The notes beneath the pieces were generated by a model that worked only from the letters and a program-made list of their open reading frames with translations, made no database searches and was not told the origin of the DNA. Of a stretch of DNA of 64,000 bases, positions 27,154 through 34,902 are shown piece by piece (the stretch's first letter is position 1; each line of letters starts with the position of its first letter). Source of the DNA: CAVTTH01 sp963737545 (GTDB lineage: Bacteria > Verrucomicrobiota > Verrucomicrobiia > Chthoniobacterales > UBA10450); NCBI GenBank assembly GCA_963737545.1, contig CAVTTH010000006.1, forward strand, positions 62,001 to 126,000. The letters are read 5' to 3'. The translations under genes and the position numbers were made by a program.

Positions 27154-27327
27154 ATGGCGCAGGAGATCATCACCCTCGAATGCACCGAAGCGAAAGCTGC
27201 CGGCGCGCCCGTTTCGCGCTACATGAGCAAACGGAACAAGAAAAGCCCGCGCACGCCGAATCGATTGGAGAAGAAAAAATATAATCCCTTTTTAAAGCGA
27301 CACACGCTGCATCGGGAGACGAAGTAG
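27154..27327 (+). CDS. rpmG: Ribosomal protein L33 (bL33)
   Basis: The 57-residue product starts five bases after the DksA-like stop and is preceded by AGGA at 27141. It reads MAQEIITLECTEAKAAGAP, then SRYMSKRNKKSPRTPNRLE and KKYNPFLKRHTLHRETK. The NPFLKRHTLHxE ending and the ITLECTEA start are the family signature of the 50S subunit protein. The length is typical. Only one N-terminal Cys is present, so this is the zinc-free type. Confidence 0.95.
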   Translation: MAQEIITLECTEAKAAGAPVSRYMSKRNKKSPRTPNRLEKKKYNPFLKRHTLHRETK

Positions 27328-27329
27328 CC

Positions 27330-27569
27330 ATGCAACCGAAAACCGCCAAACGCCGTTCCGCCTTTCGCCGTGCCAACCGCACCATGCCCCGGCGCCGCAT
27401 CGACATCGCGGCCGAGGCGATCGATTACAAGAATCCGGATTTGCTCCGGAAATTCGTGACCGAGAGCGGAAAGATTTTGCCTCGCCGCGTCACCGGCATG
27501 CCGGCCCACATGCACCGCAAAATCACGCGCGAAATCAAGCGCAGCCGTTCGGTGCTGTTGATGAAGTAA
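27330..27569 (+). CDS. rpsR: Ribosomal protein S18 (bS18)
   Basis: The 79-residue protein follows rpmG after two bases, with GGAG inside the rpmG end as its ribosome-binding site. IDYKNPDLLRKFVTESGKIL, PRRVTGMPAHMHRKITREIK and RSRSVLLMK are the conserved S18 core that contacts 16S rRNA and S6. Usually rpsR sits with rpsF, ssb and rplI; here it is instead third in a dksA-like/rpmG/rpsR operon. Confidence 0.95.
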   Translation: MQPKTAKRRSAFRRANRTMPRRRIDIAAEAIDYKNPDLLRKFVTESGKILPRRVTGMPAHMHRKITREIKRSRSVLLMK

Positions 27570-27703
27570 CGTCGTTCCGGCGTTACCCAGGATGCGTCGC
27601 CCGCGGCATAACGCCGTGCGGACATGTTTCATCCGACGCGGCCGAACCGGAAATCGGTCCGGCCACTCGAACGAAATCTGATCGCAGAAACCCGTCCCGA
27701 GAT

Positions 27704-28429
27704 TTACGGCACGATACGATCGGTCAACGTGTCGTTATGGAAGGCGGTGTACTCGCGGAGTTGGAACCAGCCGCCCTGCTTCTTGTTGGTTTGCGCGATG
27801 CTGTTGCTCTCGTTAGTGGCGAATTTCTGCCACGAATCGTAACGGGCGACGGCAAGAAAAGTCCACGGCGCTCCTTCCAGATGTTGCATCAAGACATTGC
27901 CGGCAGAGGTATCGACCGAGGCATTCGGCGGTTCGCTCAACATTTTCTCCAATTGATCGCGTTGGCCGGGGGCCGGGCGATAGACCGAGACGACATACAC
28001 GGAACCGGCCGTCTTCGCCGCGTCTCCATCGATTCCCATGGCCTTGGCGAATTCCTCCCACGGTGGGCCGCTCACGAACGTGTCGTTATGCCAATCCATC
28101 AGGGCTCGCGCCGATGGTGGCATGGGAGTGCCCGCCGCTTCTACGGTTGCCTTGGTTCCAAGATGCTCAATCGCCACGTAATCCCACGCATCACCGTCCT
28201 GATGACGAAGGATGATGCCATGCTGCGGACCCTTTGCGTTTGGATCCGGCAACTTCAGAAAGTCGGCTAGCTCCGCGGCTTTGCCGAGGGCCGCTTTAAC
28301 GAAGAAAACGTGATAGACGTCGGTCCGTTTTGGATTCGCCGCGGCGGCTGGCGCCGGACTCTGAGCTTGTAAGGTGAGCGGTGTCGCACCGAGAAGGGTG
28401 AGGATGAGAATACGAATGAATGACTGCAT
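27704..28429 (-). CDS. Exported protein of unknown function
   Basis: The 241 residues begin with a signal peptide (MQSFIRILILTLLGATPLTL, cleavage near LQAQS). The mature part has two similar halves: TDVYHVFFVKAALGKAAELA ... GIILRHQDGDAWDYVAIEHLG and GSVYVVSVYRPAPGQRDQLE ... VLMQHLEGAPWTFLAVARYD. This strand-helix-strand pattern suggests a tandem dimeric alpha-beta barrel (ABM/NIPSNAP-like), which is an inference from pattern only. No catalytic residues are obvious. It is a single gene with about 100 bases of AT-rich sequence before its start. Confidence 0.7.
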   Translation of the reverse strand: MQSFIRILILTLLGATPLTLQAQSPAPAAAANPKRTDVYHVFFVKAALGKAAELADFLKLPDPNAKGPQHGIILRHQDGDAWDYVAIEHLGTKATVEAAGTPMPPSARALMDWHNDTFVSGPPWEEFAKAMGIDGDAAKTAGSVYVVSVYRPAPGQRDQLEKMLSEPPNASVDTSAGNVLMQHLEGAPWTFLAVARYDSWQKFATNESNSIAQTNKKQGGWFQLREYTAFHNDTLTDRIVP

Positions 28430-28530
28430 GTTGTTCTTTCTTGTTAACGTTTAAAAGGTTCGTCCGGAACTGTATTGTCCATCTGCAAACCTCATCAAGG
28501 CCAAGGTTTTGAGGCGCGTCCTGCGTCCTG

Positions 28531-28893
28531 TCAAGCTTTGCGTGTCCGTTCGCCTTGTTCGATTAATTTCCAGAACTCTCGTGTTTTGCCGAGTTGATCG
28601 TCTTCCGCCATCGGTAGTTTGCTGCGGAAAAGGAAGTCGCGAAATGTGTTCTTGTGCAGGACGCGATGGATGGTGATGCCTTCCTCGCGCTTTTCAAAAT
28701 AAATACGGTAATCCTTCGCCCGATATCGGTAGAGCTTCTTACCTTTCCGCTCGATCACCCCAAAATTCCGTGCGTCAAGATGATCGAGATCTTCCGGCAT
28801 GATCTGGAACTCGGCGAGTAAATCGAGCTGGAGCATTTTCGGCAGGGCCGACATCTCTGCCGCGCTCAGCTCGTTGAAGATGATCTGGAACAT
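28531..28893 (-). CDS. RelE-like protein at the end of the alr operon
   Basis: The start at 28893 (MFQIIFNELSAAEMSALPK) is preferred over an upstream ATG that overlaps alr. The C-terminal half, KKLYRYRAKDYRIYFEKREE then ITIHRVLHKNTFRDFLFRSK, has the R-x-R-x-x-D-Y-R-I-Y-F strand typical of RelE-superfamily toxins. The 45-residue N-terminal part containing an acidic FQIMPEDLDHLD segment is additional. No antitoxin gene is adjacent; it lies ten bases after alr on the same strand. It could be a housekeeping RelE relative or an orphan toxin. Confidence 0.7.
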   Translation of the reverse strand: MFQIIFNELSAAEMSALPKMLQLDLLAEFQIMPEDLDHLDARNFGVIERKGKKLYRYRAKDYRIYFEKREEGITIHRVLHKNTFRDFLFRSKLPMAEDDQLGKTREFWKLIEQGERTRKA

Positions 28894-28903
28894 GGCCTGT
28901 TTT

Positions 28904-30007
28904 TCAGAGATACACTCGCTGCACGCGACTGCCAATGCCGGTGAAAATTTCCCATGGAATTGTGCCGGCGCGACCGGCCAGTTCGGAAACCGGAATCTCA
29001 TCGTTCATCTGCCGTCCAAGCAAAACTGCTTCGTCGTCTACCTTCACGTCGGGTACGCCGGAAACGTCCACCATCATCAGATCCATCGTTACACGACCGA
29101 GCAGGGGACAACGTTGGCCGCCGATCAAAACCGATGCGCCGCTACCCGAGAGCGATCGCGGATAACCGTCGGCATATCCGGCGCCGAGGGTCGCGACGCG
29201 CATGGCGTGTGGCGCGATGAACGTTCGGCCATAGCTGATCGAACTCCCCGCCGGAAGATCGCGCACGAGAACAACCCGCGTTTTAAGGGTCATCACTGGA
29301 ACGAGCGCGTTCTGGAACTTGGGAAGCGGAGAACTTCCGTAAAGAATCAAACCGGCTCGGACAATGTCGAACGCGGTCTCGCGAGATCCCAGAACGCCGG
29401 CGCTGAGCAATGCGTGGACCTTGTATTTCCCGGGTATCGCTTCTCGAATTCTCCTAACGAGTAAAGCAAAATCTGACAACTGGCGACGGGTGAACTCTTC
29501 ATCCTCGTCCGCCACCGGAAGGTGCGTCGATATGCTGTGCAGTGTGATGTGCCGCAGCATTGCAATTTGACCCACTACCTGCAAAGCATCTGCGGAAAGA
29601 GTCCCCATCCGCCCCATGCCGGTATCAATCACAACGTTAATATTGACCGGATCACTTCCGGCGACCTGATCGAATGCGACGGCTTCGCCCAAATCGGATA
29701 CCGAAGGAATGAACTGATGTCGCACGATCGATTCGCGTTCCTCCGGCAGGGCGGGTCCGAGAATCATGATCGGATGGGTAACAGATCGCCGCAATTCCAT
29801 CGCTTCATCGAGATTGGCAACGCCAAATGATTGCGCTTCCGCCGCGAGTGCCTCGGCCACGCGTGCCATCCCATGGCCGTATCCGTTTGCTTTGACGACA
29901 GCGAGGAGCTCGACACCCGGTCCTACCCGATCGCGAGCTACTTTGGCATTATGGCGAACTGCGGCGAGATCGATCTCAGCCCAACATCTGGGGATGGGCG
30001 TGATCAT
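28904..30007 (-). CDS. alr: Alanine racemase
   Basis: The enzyme interconverts L- and D-alanine for peptidoglycan. The 367-residue chain has the PLP-Lys motif VVKANGYGHG near residue 38, the barrel segment NVVIDTGMGRMG, the catalytic-Tyr region SISYGRTFIAP, GYADGYPR, and the dimer-contact GRVTMDLMMVDVSG. The usual HxANSAG is HALLSAG here, a mild deviation. Its ATG overlaps the tsaB stop by four bases. Having alr, the tsaB/tsaE pair and thiL in one operon suggests constitutive housekeeping expression. Confidence 0.95.
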   Translation of the reverse strand: MITPIPRCWAEIDLAAVRHNAKVARDRVGPGVELLAVVKANGYGHGMARVAEALAAEAQSFGVANLDEAMELRRSVTHPIMILGPALPEERESIVRHQFIPSVSDLGEAVAFDQVAGSDPVNINVVIDTGMGRMGTLSADALQVVGQIAMLRHITLHSISTHLPVADEDEEFTRRQLSDFALLVRRIREAIPGKYKVHALLSAGVLGSRETAFDIVRAGLILYGSSPLPKFQNALVPVMTLKTRVVLVRDLPAGSSISYGRTFIAPHAMRVATLGAGYADGYPRSLSGSGASVLIGGQRCPLLGRVTMDLMMVDVSGVPDVKVDDEAVLLGRQMNDEIPVSELAGRAGTIPWEIFTGIGSRVQRVYL

Positions 30008-30631
30008 TTTGCCGTCAAAATAGCCGCGGTTTTCGGCACGGTGATGTACGGCTTGCGCAGGTAAATTGGTTCAAGCGGCATTTTCTGAGGAGCAACGACT
30101 CCATCGCGAACAATTCGCGCCAGCACCATGGCCGAGGGACGTTGCATCGTTACTTTCTCGAACTGCGGCAGCATCTCCATAGAATAAACTGGAAGCCCGT
30201 GGTGAAGCTGGTCCAACTTCTGGCGGAGCCCGGCCTCATCGTGGAGCGTAATCTCATCGAGCAATTGGCGCTCGTTCACTTGAGCGAAGAAAAACGATTG
30301 GCGACGCGCGTCGCCTACGACGCAATAAGCATCGGCGTCGCTCTCCATCGCGCAGATCGACGGCAATCCCACGAGCAACGCGCCATATGCTTCTCGCAGG
30401 CCGATAGCAGCGGCAATGGCGATGCGGGTTCCGGCGTACCGATCCGGGGCCCAATCCAACTGCGATCGTGTCCGGTCGTCCGAACCGCTCGGAAAACTGC
30501 CTTAAGTTTTCGAAGAATAATCCCGAATGCTTCCGGTCGTTCGCGAACGCCGATGAGACCTCTTCCTCTCCGTCAGCCATCCATGCAACGTCGCCGCGTG
30601 AGCTGGAAAGTTCGAGCGCAAGGATCTTCAT
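30004..30631 (-). pseudogene. tsaB: TsaB, tRNA N6-threonylcarbamoyladenosine factor, one frameshift
   Basis: TsaB partners TsaD and TsaE to make t6A37 in tRNA. From the ATG at 30631 the frame reads MKILALELSSSRGDVAWMAD and RPDTIAVGLGPGS, then must shift near 30440. The second frame continues YAGTRIAIAAAIGLREAYGA to the stop at 30004. GPGSYAGTRIA is the conserved family motif, and removing one G at the junction restores it exactly. TsaB is essential or near-essential in most bacteria, so a consensus error is more likely than gene loss. Its start overlaps the tsaE stop by four bases. Confidence 0.9.
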
Positions 30632-31044
30632 GGCCGTGCTTTCGGCTTCAAGACGCGGCTTGTTTCGCTTTTCAATTCAAAAAAAATCCACTGCGCGATC
30701 TCGGGTATTACGTTGGGAAACCGATTTGCCCATTCTACAATCGTAACACCCTCGCCGAAAAAATAATCATCGAGTCCGAGCCGCAGGACCGCCTCCGGAG
30801 TTTCAAGTCGATAGAAATCAAAGTGATAAACTGGCAGACGGCCGCCCTGGTATTCATGGAGGATCGTGAATGTGGGGCTTGTAACCGGCGTCCTGCTGCC
30901 CAGCCCCGCCACGAGTCCCTTGACGAACTCGGTCTTTCCAGCGCCCAGATCGCCACTCAGAGCTAAGACATCCCCCGCTTGCGCCGCGTTTGCATATTGA
31001 CGACCGAACGCGGCGGTTTCGTCGGGGCTATTGGAAATGAACAT
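30628..31044 (-). CDS. tsaE: TsaE, ATPase of t6A tRNA modification
   Basis: The 138-residue P-loop protein has Walker A LSGDLGAGKTEFVKGLV, switch I SRTPVTSPTFTILHEYQGG, and Walker B-like VYHFDFYRLE with the conserved EWANRFP element, all characteristic of TsaE. It regulates the TsaBD complex in the cytoplasm. The length is normal. It overlaps thiL by 17 bases upstream and tsaB by four bases downstream, fixing it within the seven-gene operon. Confidence 0.95.
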   Translation of the reverse strand: MFISNSPDETAAFGRQYANAAQAGDVLALSGDLGAGKTEFVKGLVAGLGSRTPVTSPTFTILHEYQGGRLPVYHFDFYRLETPEAVLRLGLDDYFFGEGVTIVEWANRFPNVIPEIAQWIFFELKSETSRVLKPKARP

Positions 31045-31918
31045 AACCGCGAAATTTCGGATTGTTCCTGGCTTTCGCTTTTCGTGTAAAGCGGCCGATG
31101 TGCGTTAATGCGAGATCTGGGAAACGCTTGCTCCACTTTCTTTGCAGCATGTCGCTATTAATTGCCGAAACGGAAAAGAGTAATTCATAGTCTTCACCGT
31201 CATTGATTGCCTGCTCGATGGTGCAACCGCGATTGCGGGGAAGGGATCTCTCATCAATCTCGAAATCGAGTCTACTCGCACGCGCCATTCGCGGTAGATC
31301 CGCTCCCAGTCCATCGCTTAAATCCATCATCGCATGGATTCGGAAGTGCTTTGTTAACCAGCGTGACTCTGTGATCCGGGCCCGAAAACGCAAATGTCTC
31401 TGGTGCCGCGAGCCGCCGAGGCGGCCGGTAACGAACAACTCATCGTTGGGTTGACCGCCGTTTCGCCTGACCCAACGCGTTCGTTCGACGACGCCCGCCA
31501 CGCTCACGCAAATCATGGTGGGTCCGCGCGTCGCGCTTGTTTCCCCACCGACAATGCTAACGTCAAATTCATCGGCCGCCCGTTCGAGGCCACGATACAG
31601 ATTCGCTGTCCATCGAACATTCGTCGTCGATGGCGTGACGAGAGTGATCAGAGCAAACCGCGGTAAACCTGACATTGCGGCGAAATCACTTAGAGGTCGC
31701 ATCATCGCTTTCCAGCCTACGGCTATAGCGGATGCCGCTGGCGAAAAATGAACTCCTTCGACCACGCAGTCGGTCTTGAGCAGAAGCAACTGGTGTCTTT
31801 GCGGAGACTGAACGACCGCGCAGTCATCGCCCGCTCCTGCGATCACATGATTGTGCGGCCGCAGATGCGCCATGAAACGTTCGATCAAGCGGTCTTCACC
31901 CAACTGCCGCAGGTTCAT
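31028..31918 (-). CDS. thiL: Thiamine-monophosphate kinase
   Basis: ThiL phosphorylates thiamine monophosphate to the active diphosphate. The 296-residue protein is an AIRS-family enzyme: GDDCAVV, LLLKTDCVVEGVHFS, the metal/ATP region RPLSDFAAMSG (usually NLSDIAAMG), VGGETSAT, DLSDGLGADLP and INDGEDYELLF. The substitution of the Asn by Pro in the SDxAAM helix is unusual but the aspartates are kept. A thiC relic lies 18 kb away. The gene overlaps the CPBP gene by four bases and tsaE by 17. Confidence 0.93.
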   Translation of the reverse strand: MNLRQLGEDRLIERFMAHLRPHNHVIAGAGDDCAVVQSPQRHQLLLLKTDCVVEGVHFSPAASAIAVGWKAMMRPLSDFAAMSGLPRFALITLVTPSTTNVRWTANLYRGLERAADEFDVSIVGGETSATRGPTMICVSVAGVVERTRWVRRNGGQPNDELFVTGRLGGSRHQRHLRFRARITESRWLTKHFRIHAMMDLSDGLGADLPRMARASRLDFEIDERSLPRNRGCTIEQAINDGEDYELLFSVSAINSDMLQRKWSKRFPDLALTHIGRFTRKAKARNNPKFRGYVHFQ

Positions 31919-32730
31919 TGCGGAACAGTTTGTGGAAACGCCAGGACTATAAGGGTGGCTGAATTAAAGAGAGCATGCATCGTCATCGAGACGAGGATCG
32001 AGCCACTCCATTCGTAGGCAAGTGTGAAACAGCCGCCGAGAACGAACAAGGGCCCAAAGGATGGCAGGTGGGCATGCACGGCGGCAAAGATCAGTGAATT
32101 CACAAACAAACCAGCCGCTTTCCCGAAATACCGCCTGACCAATCCATAAAGAAAAAAGCGAAAAATGAACTCCTCGGCGATGGGTGCGATGGCGACGGCC
32201 ACGACAATAATCATGATTCGCTGACCGATAGTTCCCGAATTGCTGAAGAGCTCAATGATCTCCTGCTTGCCTGTTCCAATTCCAGTGAATCGTTGAATCA
32301 ATTCATCGGTGATAGCAATGAGCGGGTAGGCGGCGAGAAGCAGAACAAATCCAGTGCTCAAGGCGCGACCGAAGCTGGTCTTCGACAGTCCAGCTCGCGA
32401 GCCGATGTCGAAACCGCGAAAGCGGAGGAAAGCCCCCAGGAAGAGGACGAGTCCGATGGAGAAAAGGACATTAAGAAGGAGATCTCGCGTTCCCATGTTC
32501 ACGGAACGACTCGGGATCATCAACGACGCGGCGGCATTGAGAAGAAACCAGGTCGTTAGGAGAACTCCGCAAATCGCCTCCGCCAGCCCAAATTGCTTTG
32601 TTGAATCAGGTTCCGCTGGCTGGCGAGATCCGATTTGGCGGATCAGCGACAGGTAGACGTAAAACCCGGCGAGAACAAAGAGAGTGTTCGCGATGGCGCC
32701 AAGCGCCGTAAAAAGGCCGTCGTGAGACAT
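31915..32730 (-). CDS. CPBP-family intramembrane metalloprotease
   Basis: The 271-residue membrane protein has about eight helices. The three family motifs are present in the last third: AIAPIAEEFIFRFFLYG (EExxxR), LIFAAVHAHLPS (FxxxH) and MTMHALFNSATL (HxxxN). These residues form the active site of the Abi/Rce1 family, which cleaves proteins or prenylated peptides inside the membrane. Targets are unknown; in some bacteria relatives act in peptide immunity. The gene is 18 bases downstream of sppA and overlaps thiL. Confidence 0.92.
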   Translation of the reverse strand: MSHDGLFTALGAIANTLFVLAGFYVYLSLIRQIGSRQPAEPDSTKQFGLAEAICGVLLTTWFLLNAAASLMIPSRSVNMGTRDLLLNVLFSIGLVLFLGAFLRFRGFDIGSRAGLSKTSFGRALSTGFVLLLAAYPLIAITDELIQRFTGIGTGKQEIIELFSNSGTIGQRIMIIVVAVAIAPIAEEFIFRFFLYGLVRRYFGKAAGLFVNSLIFAAVHAHLPSFGPLFVLGGCFTLAYEWSGSILVSMTMHALFNSATLIVLAFPQTVPQ

Positions 32731-32748
32731 ATGCGGCCGGAACGTTCG

Positions 32749-33753
32749 TTAGGGTGCGTAGAAGCTCGGCAGAAAATACGCGCGTCCGGACTCCAACCGT
32801 GGCAGCAACTCCTTGGGCAGTGTGATTTCGATCTTGCTGTCGCCTGAGTTTCCCAGGGCGCGGAAGAATCGGCTTAGAGTGAAAGGCGGTCCGTATTTGA
32901 CGACAGTTGCATCTGAAGCATTTCCGAGCTCCTTCGCCTTTTCAAATGCATCTTCGATCTGCCCGAGTCCGTCGATCAATCTGTTGTCGAGAGCGTCTTT
33001 CCCCGAGAGAATGCGACCATCAGCAACGGTCGTGCGGAGAGTCTCAGCGGGAAGTTTGCGTTCCCTCGCGACAATGCCAAGGAACTTGTCGTACGTCTTC
33101 ATAACAAAACTCTGCACGTAGTCGCGTTCTTCCGGGCTCATCGGTCGCGCGCCATTCAGCATGTCTTTAAACTTGCCGCTCTTAAAGACAACGGACGCGA
33201 GTCCGATCTTGTTAAATAGTTGCTCATAATTCAGCGTCTGAATGATCACACCGATGCTGCCGGTGATGGTGGTATCGTTTGCCATCAAATATTTGCCGCC
33301 GCACGCAACGTAATATCCGCCCGAGGCCGCAACCGAATCCATATAGATGACCACTGGTTTTCTCGCCCGTGTTTTAACGACAGCGTTATAGATCACGTCC
33401 GAAGCAGTGACCTCTCCACCGGGCGAATCGATCTCAAGAACGACCGCGCGGATTTCATCGTCATCGCGCGCCTGTTGTAGCGCGATGCGCATATCGTCCA
33501 CCATGGAATCGCCAATGTTCCCAGAAAGCGCAGAACTGATCAGCCCGCGCATCACGATTAGCGCGATCTTACCACCACTGCGATTTCCTCGTTGAACGAT
33601 CGTTTCCTGAAAGCGAGGCCGGCGCAATTCCTCACCTGAGACGCTTCCGATTCGTCCGAGCGCACCGATCGTTAGGATGATGTTGATTGCGATGCTCGCG
33701 CAAAGAACAACAAACAAGAAAATGCTAAGACAACCCAGCTTCCGATTCCCCAT
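32749..33753 (-). CDS. sppA: Signal peptide peptidase SppA, short form
   Basis: The start at 33753 gives an N-terminal membrane anchor (LGCLSIFLFVVLCASIAINIIL). The single S49 domain of about 220 residues contains LEIDSPGGEVTASD, the nucleophile motif MDSVAASGGYYVACG, and ITGSIGVIIQTLNYEQLFNK with VVFKSGKFKDML, which supplies the catalytic Lys. The enzyme degrades cleaved signal peptides at the membrane. Its length (334 residues) matches the Bacillus-type SppA, not the doubled E. coli form. It is the first gene of the operon running to the RelE-like gene. Confidence 0.93.
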   Translation of the reverse strand: MGNRKLGCLSIFLFVVLCASIAINIILTIGALGRIGSVSGEELRRPRFQETIVQRGNRSGGKIALIVMRGLISSALSGNIGDSMVDDMRIALQQARDDDEIRAVVLEIDSPGGEVTASDVIYNAVVKTRARKPVVIYMDSVAASGGYYVACGGKYLMANDTTITGSIGVIIQTLNYEQLFNKIGLASVVFKSGKFKDMLNGARPMSPEERDYVQSFVMKTYDKFLGIVARERKLPAETLRTTVADGRILSGKDALDNRLIDGLGQIEDAFEKAKELGNASDATVVKYGPPFTLSRFFRALGNSGDSKIEITLPKELLPRLESGRAYFLPSFYAP

Positions 33754-34343
33754 GACGGCTTGAAGTTGGTAGAGAACCACAGGCCGCACAAGCCGTTTTC
33801 ACGAGCGCTGGGCCAATTAATCTCAGACAAGGGCAGGTCGCCTTCAGGGAATTGAGTCGGAAGGAAGCAAAAGAGATTTTTCGGGGATTTGAGCGCGGCC
33901 AATCCGTGTTCTTTTCTCCCTCCAAAAAAGACGCTGGCGTAGAAGCTGCTAATACTCATGGCCGAAGTAAAATGGATACCAGTGGTCATCTCAGAGTAAG
34001 CGGATCGGCAGCGCGTCCGCTACCGAAATGTGGAACCTCACGCAAAGGAAAACGTGCGTCTCGATCGCTCCCTTCCGAAGACGCGGCAGCAGAACGCAGT
34101 TTGCCTGCGGTCGGAACGCTGACCCGGACAAAGAGCCTGCTCCTCGCGGCTCTGCGGGTTTGGGAGCTGAAACAGCGCATTAACGACTGATTTTTAGCCA
34201 AGACAGCGACCTTGTTTGGTGGAGGCGCTTTCTGCGCAATTTACATTGCGCCCTGGTCAGGCTAAAAGGATTCTACGCCAGAGGCGCCAAGGACGATAAG
34301 ACTGGATTTCTCCAGATGTCTCGCCAGATAGTGGTGCGAGTTT
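33754..34343. other. Intergenic region between sppA and tRNA-Arg
   Basis: About 590 bases hold the sppA promoter region and the tRNA promoter. Overlapping frames on both strands (for example 33852-34190 forward, 112 codons) have no domain, no signal and no ribosome-binding site that I trust. TAAAAG at 34263-34268 could be the tRNA -10 element but lacks a clear -35. Nothing else is recognised. Confidence 0.4.
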
Positions 34344-34417
34344 GCGCCCGTAGCTCAGCTGGATAGAGCAACGGATTTCTAATCCGTCGGTCGGGTGTTC
34401 GAGTCACCCCGGGCGCG
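34344..34417 (+). tRNA. tRNA-Arg (anticodon UCU)
   Basis: A complete cloverleaf can be folded: acceptor GCGCCCG pairs with CGGGCGC, D-arm GCTC/GAGC with the AGCTGGATA loop, anticodon stem ACGGA/TCCGT with loop TTTCTAA (anticodon TCT), and T-arm GGGTG-TTCGAGT-CACCC. The discriminator is G and no CCA is encoded. The UCU anticodon reads AGA/AGG codons, which are rare in this GC-rich window. tRNA genes are common integration sites, but no integrase or direct repeat is visible next to it. Confidence 0.95.
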
Positions 34418-34505
34418 TGTTCCTTTGAAGAAAGGGAAGGAGAACGCCGCAGTAAGCCGCCGTGCGGGTTTGGACCGCACTGCGGCTCGTGAAAAGCGCT
34501 CCGTC

Positions 34506-34709
34506 TTAGTTGAGATGGCCCCCGCCGCCGTCCAAGTTGCGGCCGCCGCCGTCCAAATTGCGGCCACCACCGTCCAAGTTGCGGCCACCACCGTCCAAGT
34601 TGCGGCCAGTGTTAAGGCCGCGACCACTGCCGCCTTTTGCATCTTTGGTGGGTTTAAGATCCCTGACTCGAATGCTCTTCTTCTTCGCTTCTTTTTTCTG
34701 TGTAGCCAT
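34506..34709 (-). CDS. Short double-glycine-leader peptide with four RNLDGGG repeats
   Basis: The 67-residue product has a basic N-terminus (MATQKKEAKKKSIRVRDLKP), the segment TKDAKGG ending in a double glycine, then SGRGLNTG and four consecutive RNLDGGG heptads before a GHLN end. The IxVxDLKPxKDxKGG leader type is seen in small peptides processed after GG, for example RiPP and bacteriocin-like precursors. The repeats differ from each other only at synonymous positions (AAC/AAT, GGC/GGT). The ATG follows the upstream peptide stop by one base (TAGTATG), so the two are coupled. No dedicated modification enzyme or C39 peptidase transporter is nearby. A secreted repetitive peptide is an inference. 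Confidence 0.6.
   Translation of the reverse strand: MATQKKEAKKKSIRVRDLKPTKDAKGGSGRGLNTGRNLDGGGRNLDGGGRNLDGGGRNLDGGGGHLN
34521..34604. repeat. Four 21-bp tandem repeats inside the peptide gene
   Basis: Units at 34521-34541, 34542-34562, 34563-34583 and 34584-34604 each encode GGGDLNR when read on the plus strand in reverse codon order, that is RNLDGGG on the coding strand. The few base differences are third-position changes. The array could expand or contract by slippage. Confidence 0.9.
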
Positions 34710-34710
34710 A

Positions 34711-34902
34711 CTATTGTTTTTTTCCTGTGTTGGTTGTTTGCTGTGTAGTGTCGGTTGCGCCGAACAGCAATTGACGGCCGCCTTTGACGTTCCCCTTTGG
34801 GATCAAATCATCGAGGCGGATCAACTTTTCTTTGACACGCTTTTGTCTTTGAACTTTTGGTTCTCCGCCAAGCGTATCTTTTTTGTCCTTCGGCGCACTC
34901 AC
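34711..34902 (-). CDS. Second short double-glycine-leader peptide
   Basis: The 63-residue product starts with GTG and reads MSAPKDKKDTLGGEPKVQRQ, then KEKLIRLDDLIPKGNVKGG, with a core of about 21 residues (RQLLFGATDTTQQTTNTGKK plus Q) rich in Thr and Gln. The IRLDDLIPKxxVKGG stretch aligns with IRVRDLKPTKDAKGG of the downstream gene, so the two share a leader but have unrelated cores, a pattern expected of peptide precursors recognised by a common protease or enzyme. It ends one base before the next ATG. Upstream, GATAAGAGAAAACG precedes the GTG and no strong ribosome-binding site is seen. The function is unknown. Confidence 0.55.
   Translation of the reverse strand: MSAPKDKKDTLGGEPKVQRQKRVKEKLIRLDDLIPKGNVKGGRQLLFGATDTTQQTTNTGKKQ

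Noticed and set aside
33852..34190. 112-codon forward frame before the tRNA
   Set aside because: Lys/Ser/Arg-rich, no ribosome-binding site and no recognisable fold.
34344..34417. tRNA-Arg as an integration site for a genomic island
   Set aside because: No integrase gene and no direct repeat of the tRNA 3' end could be found nearby.
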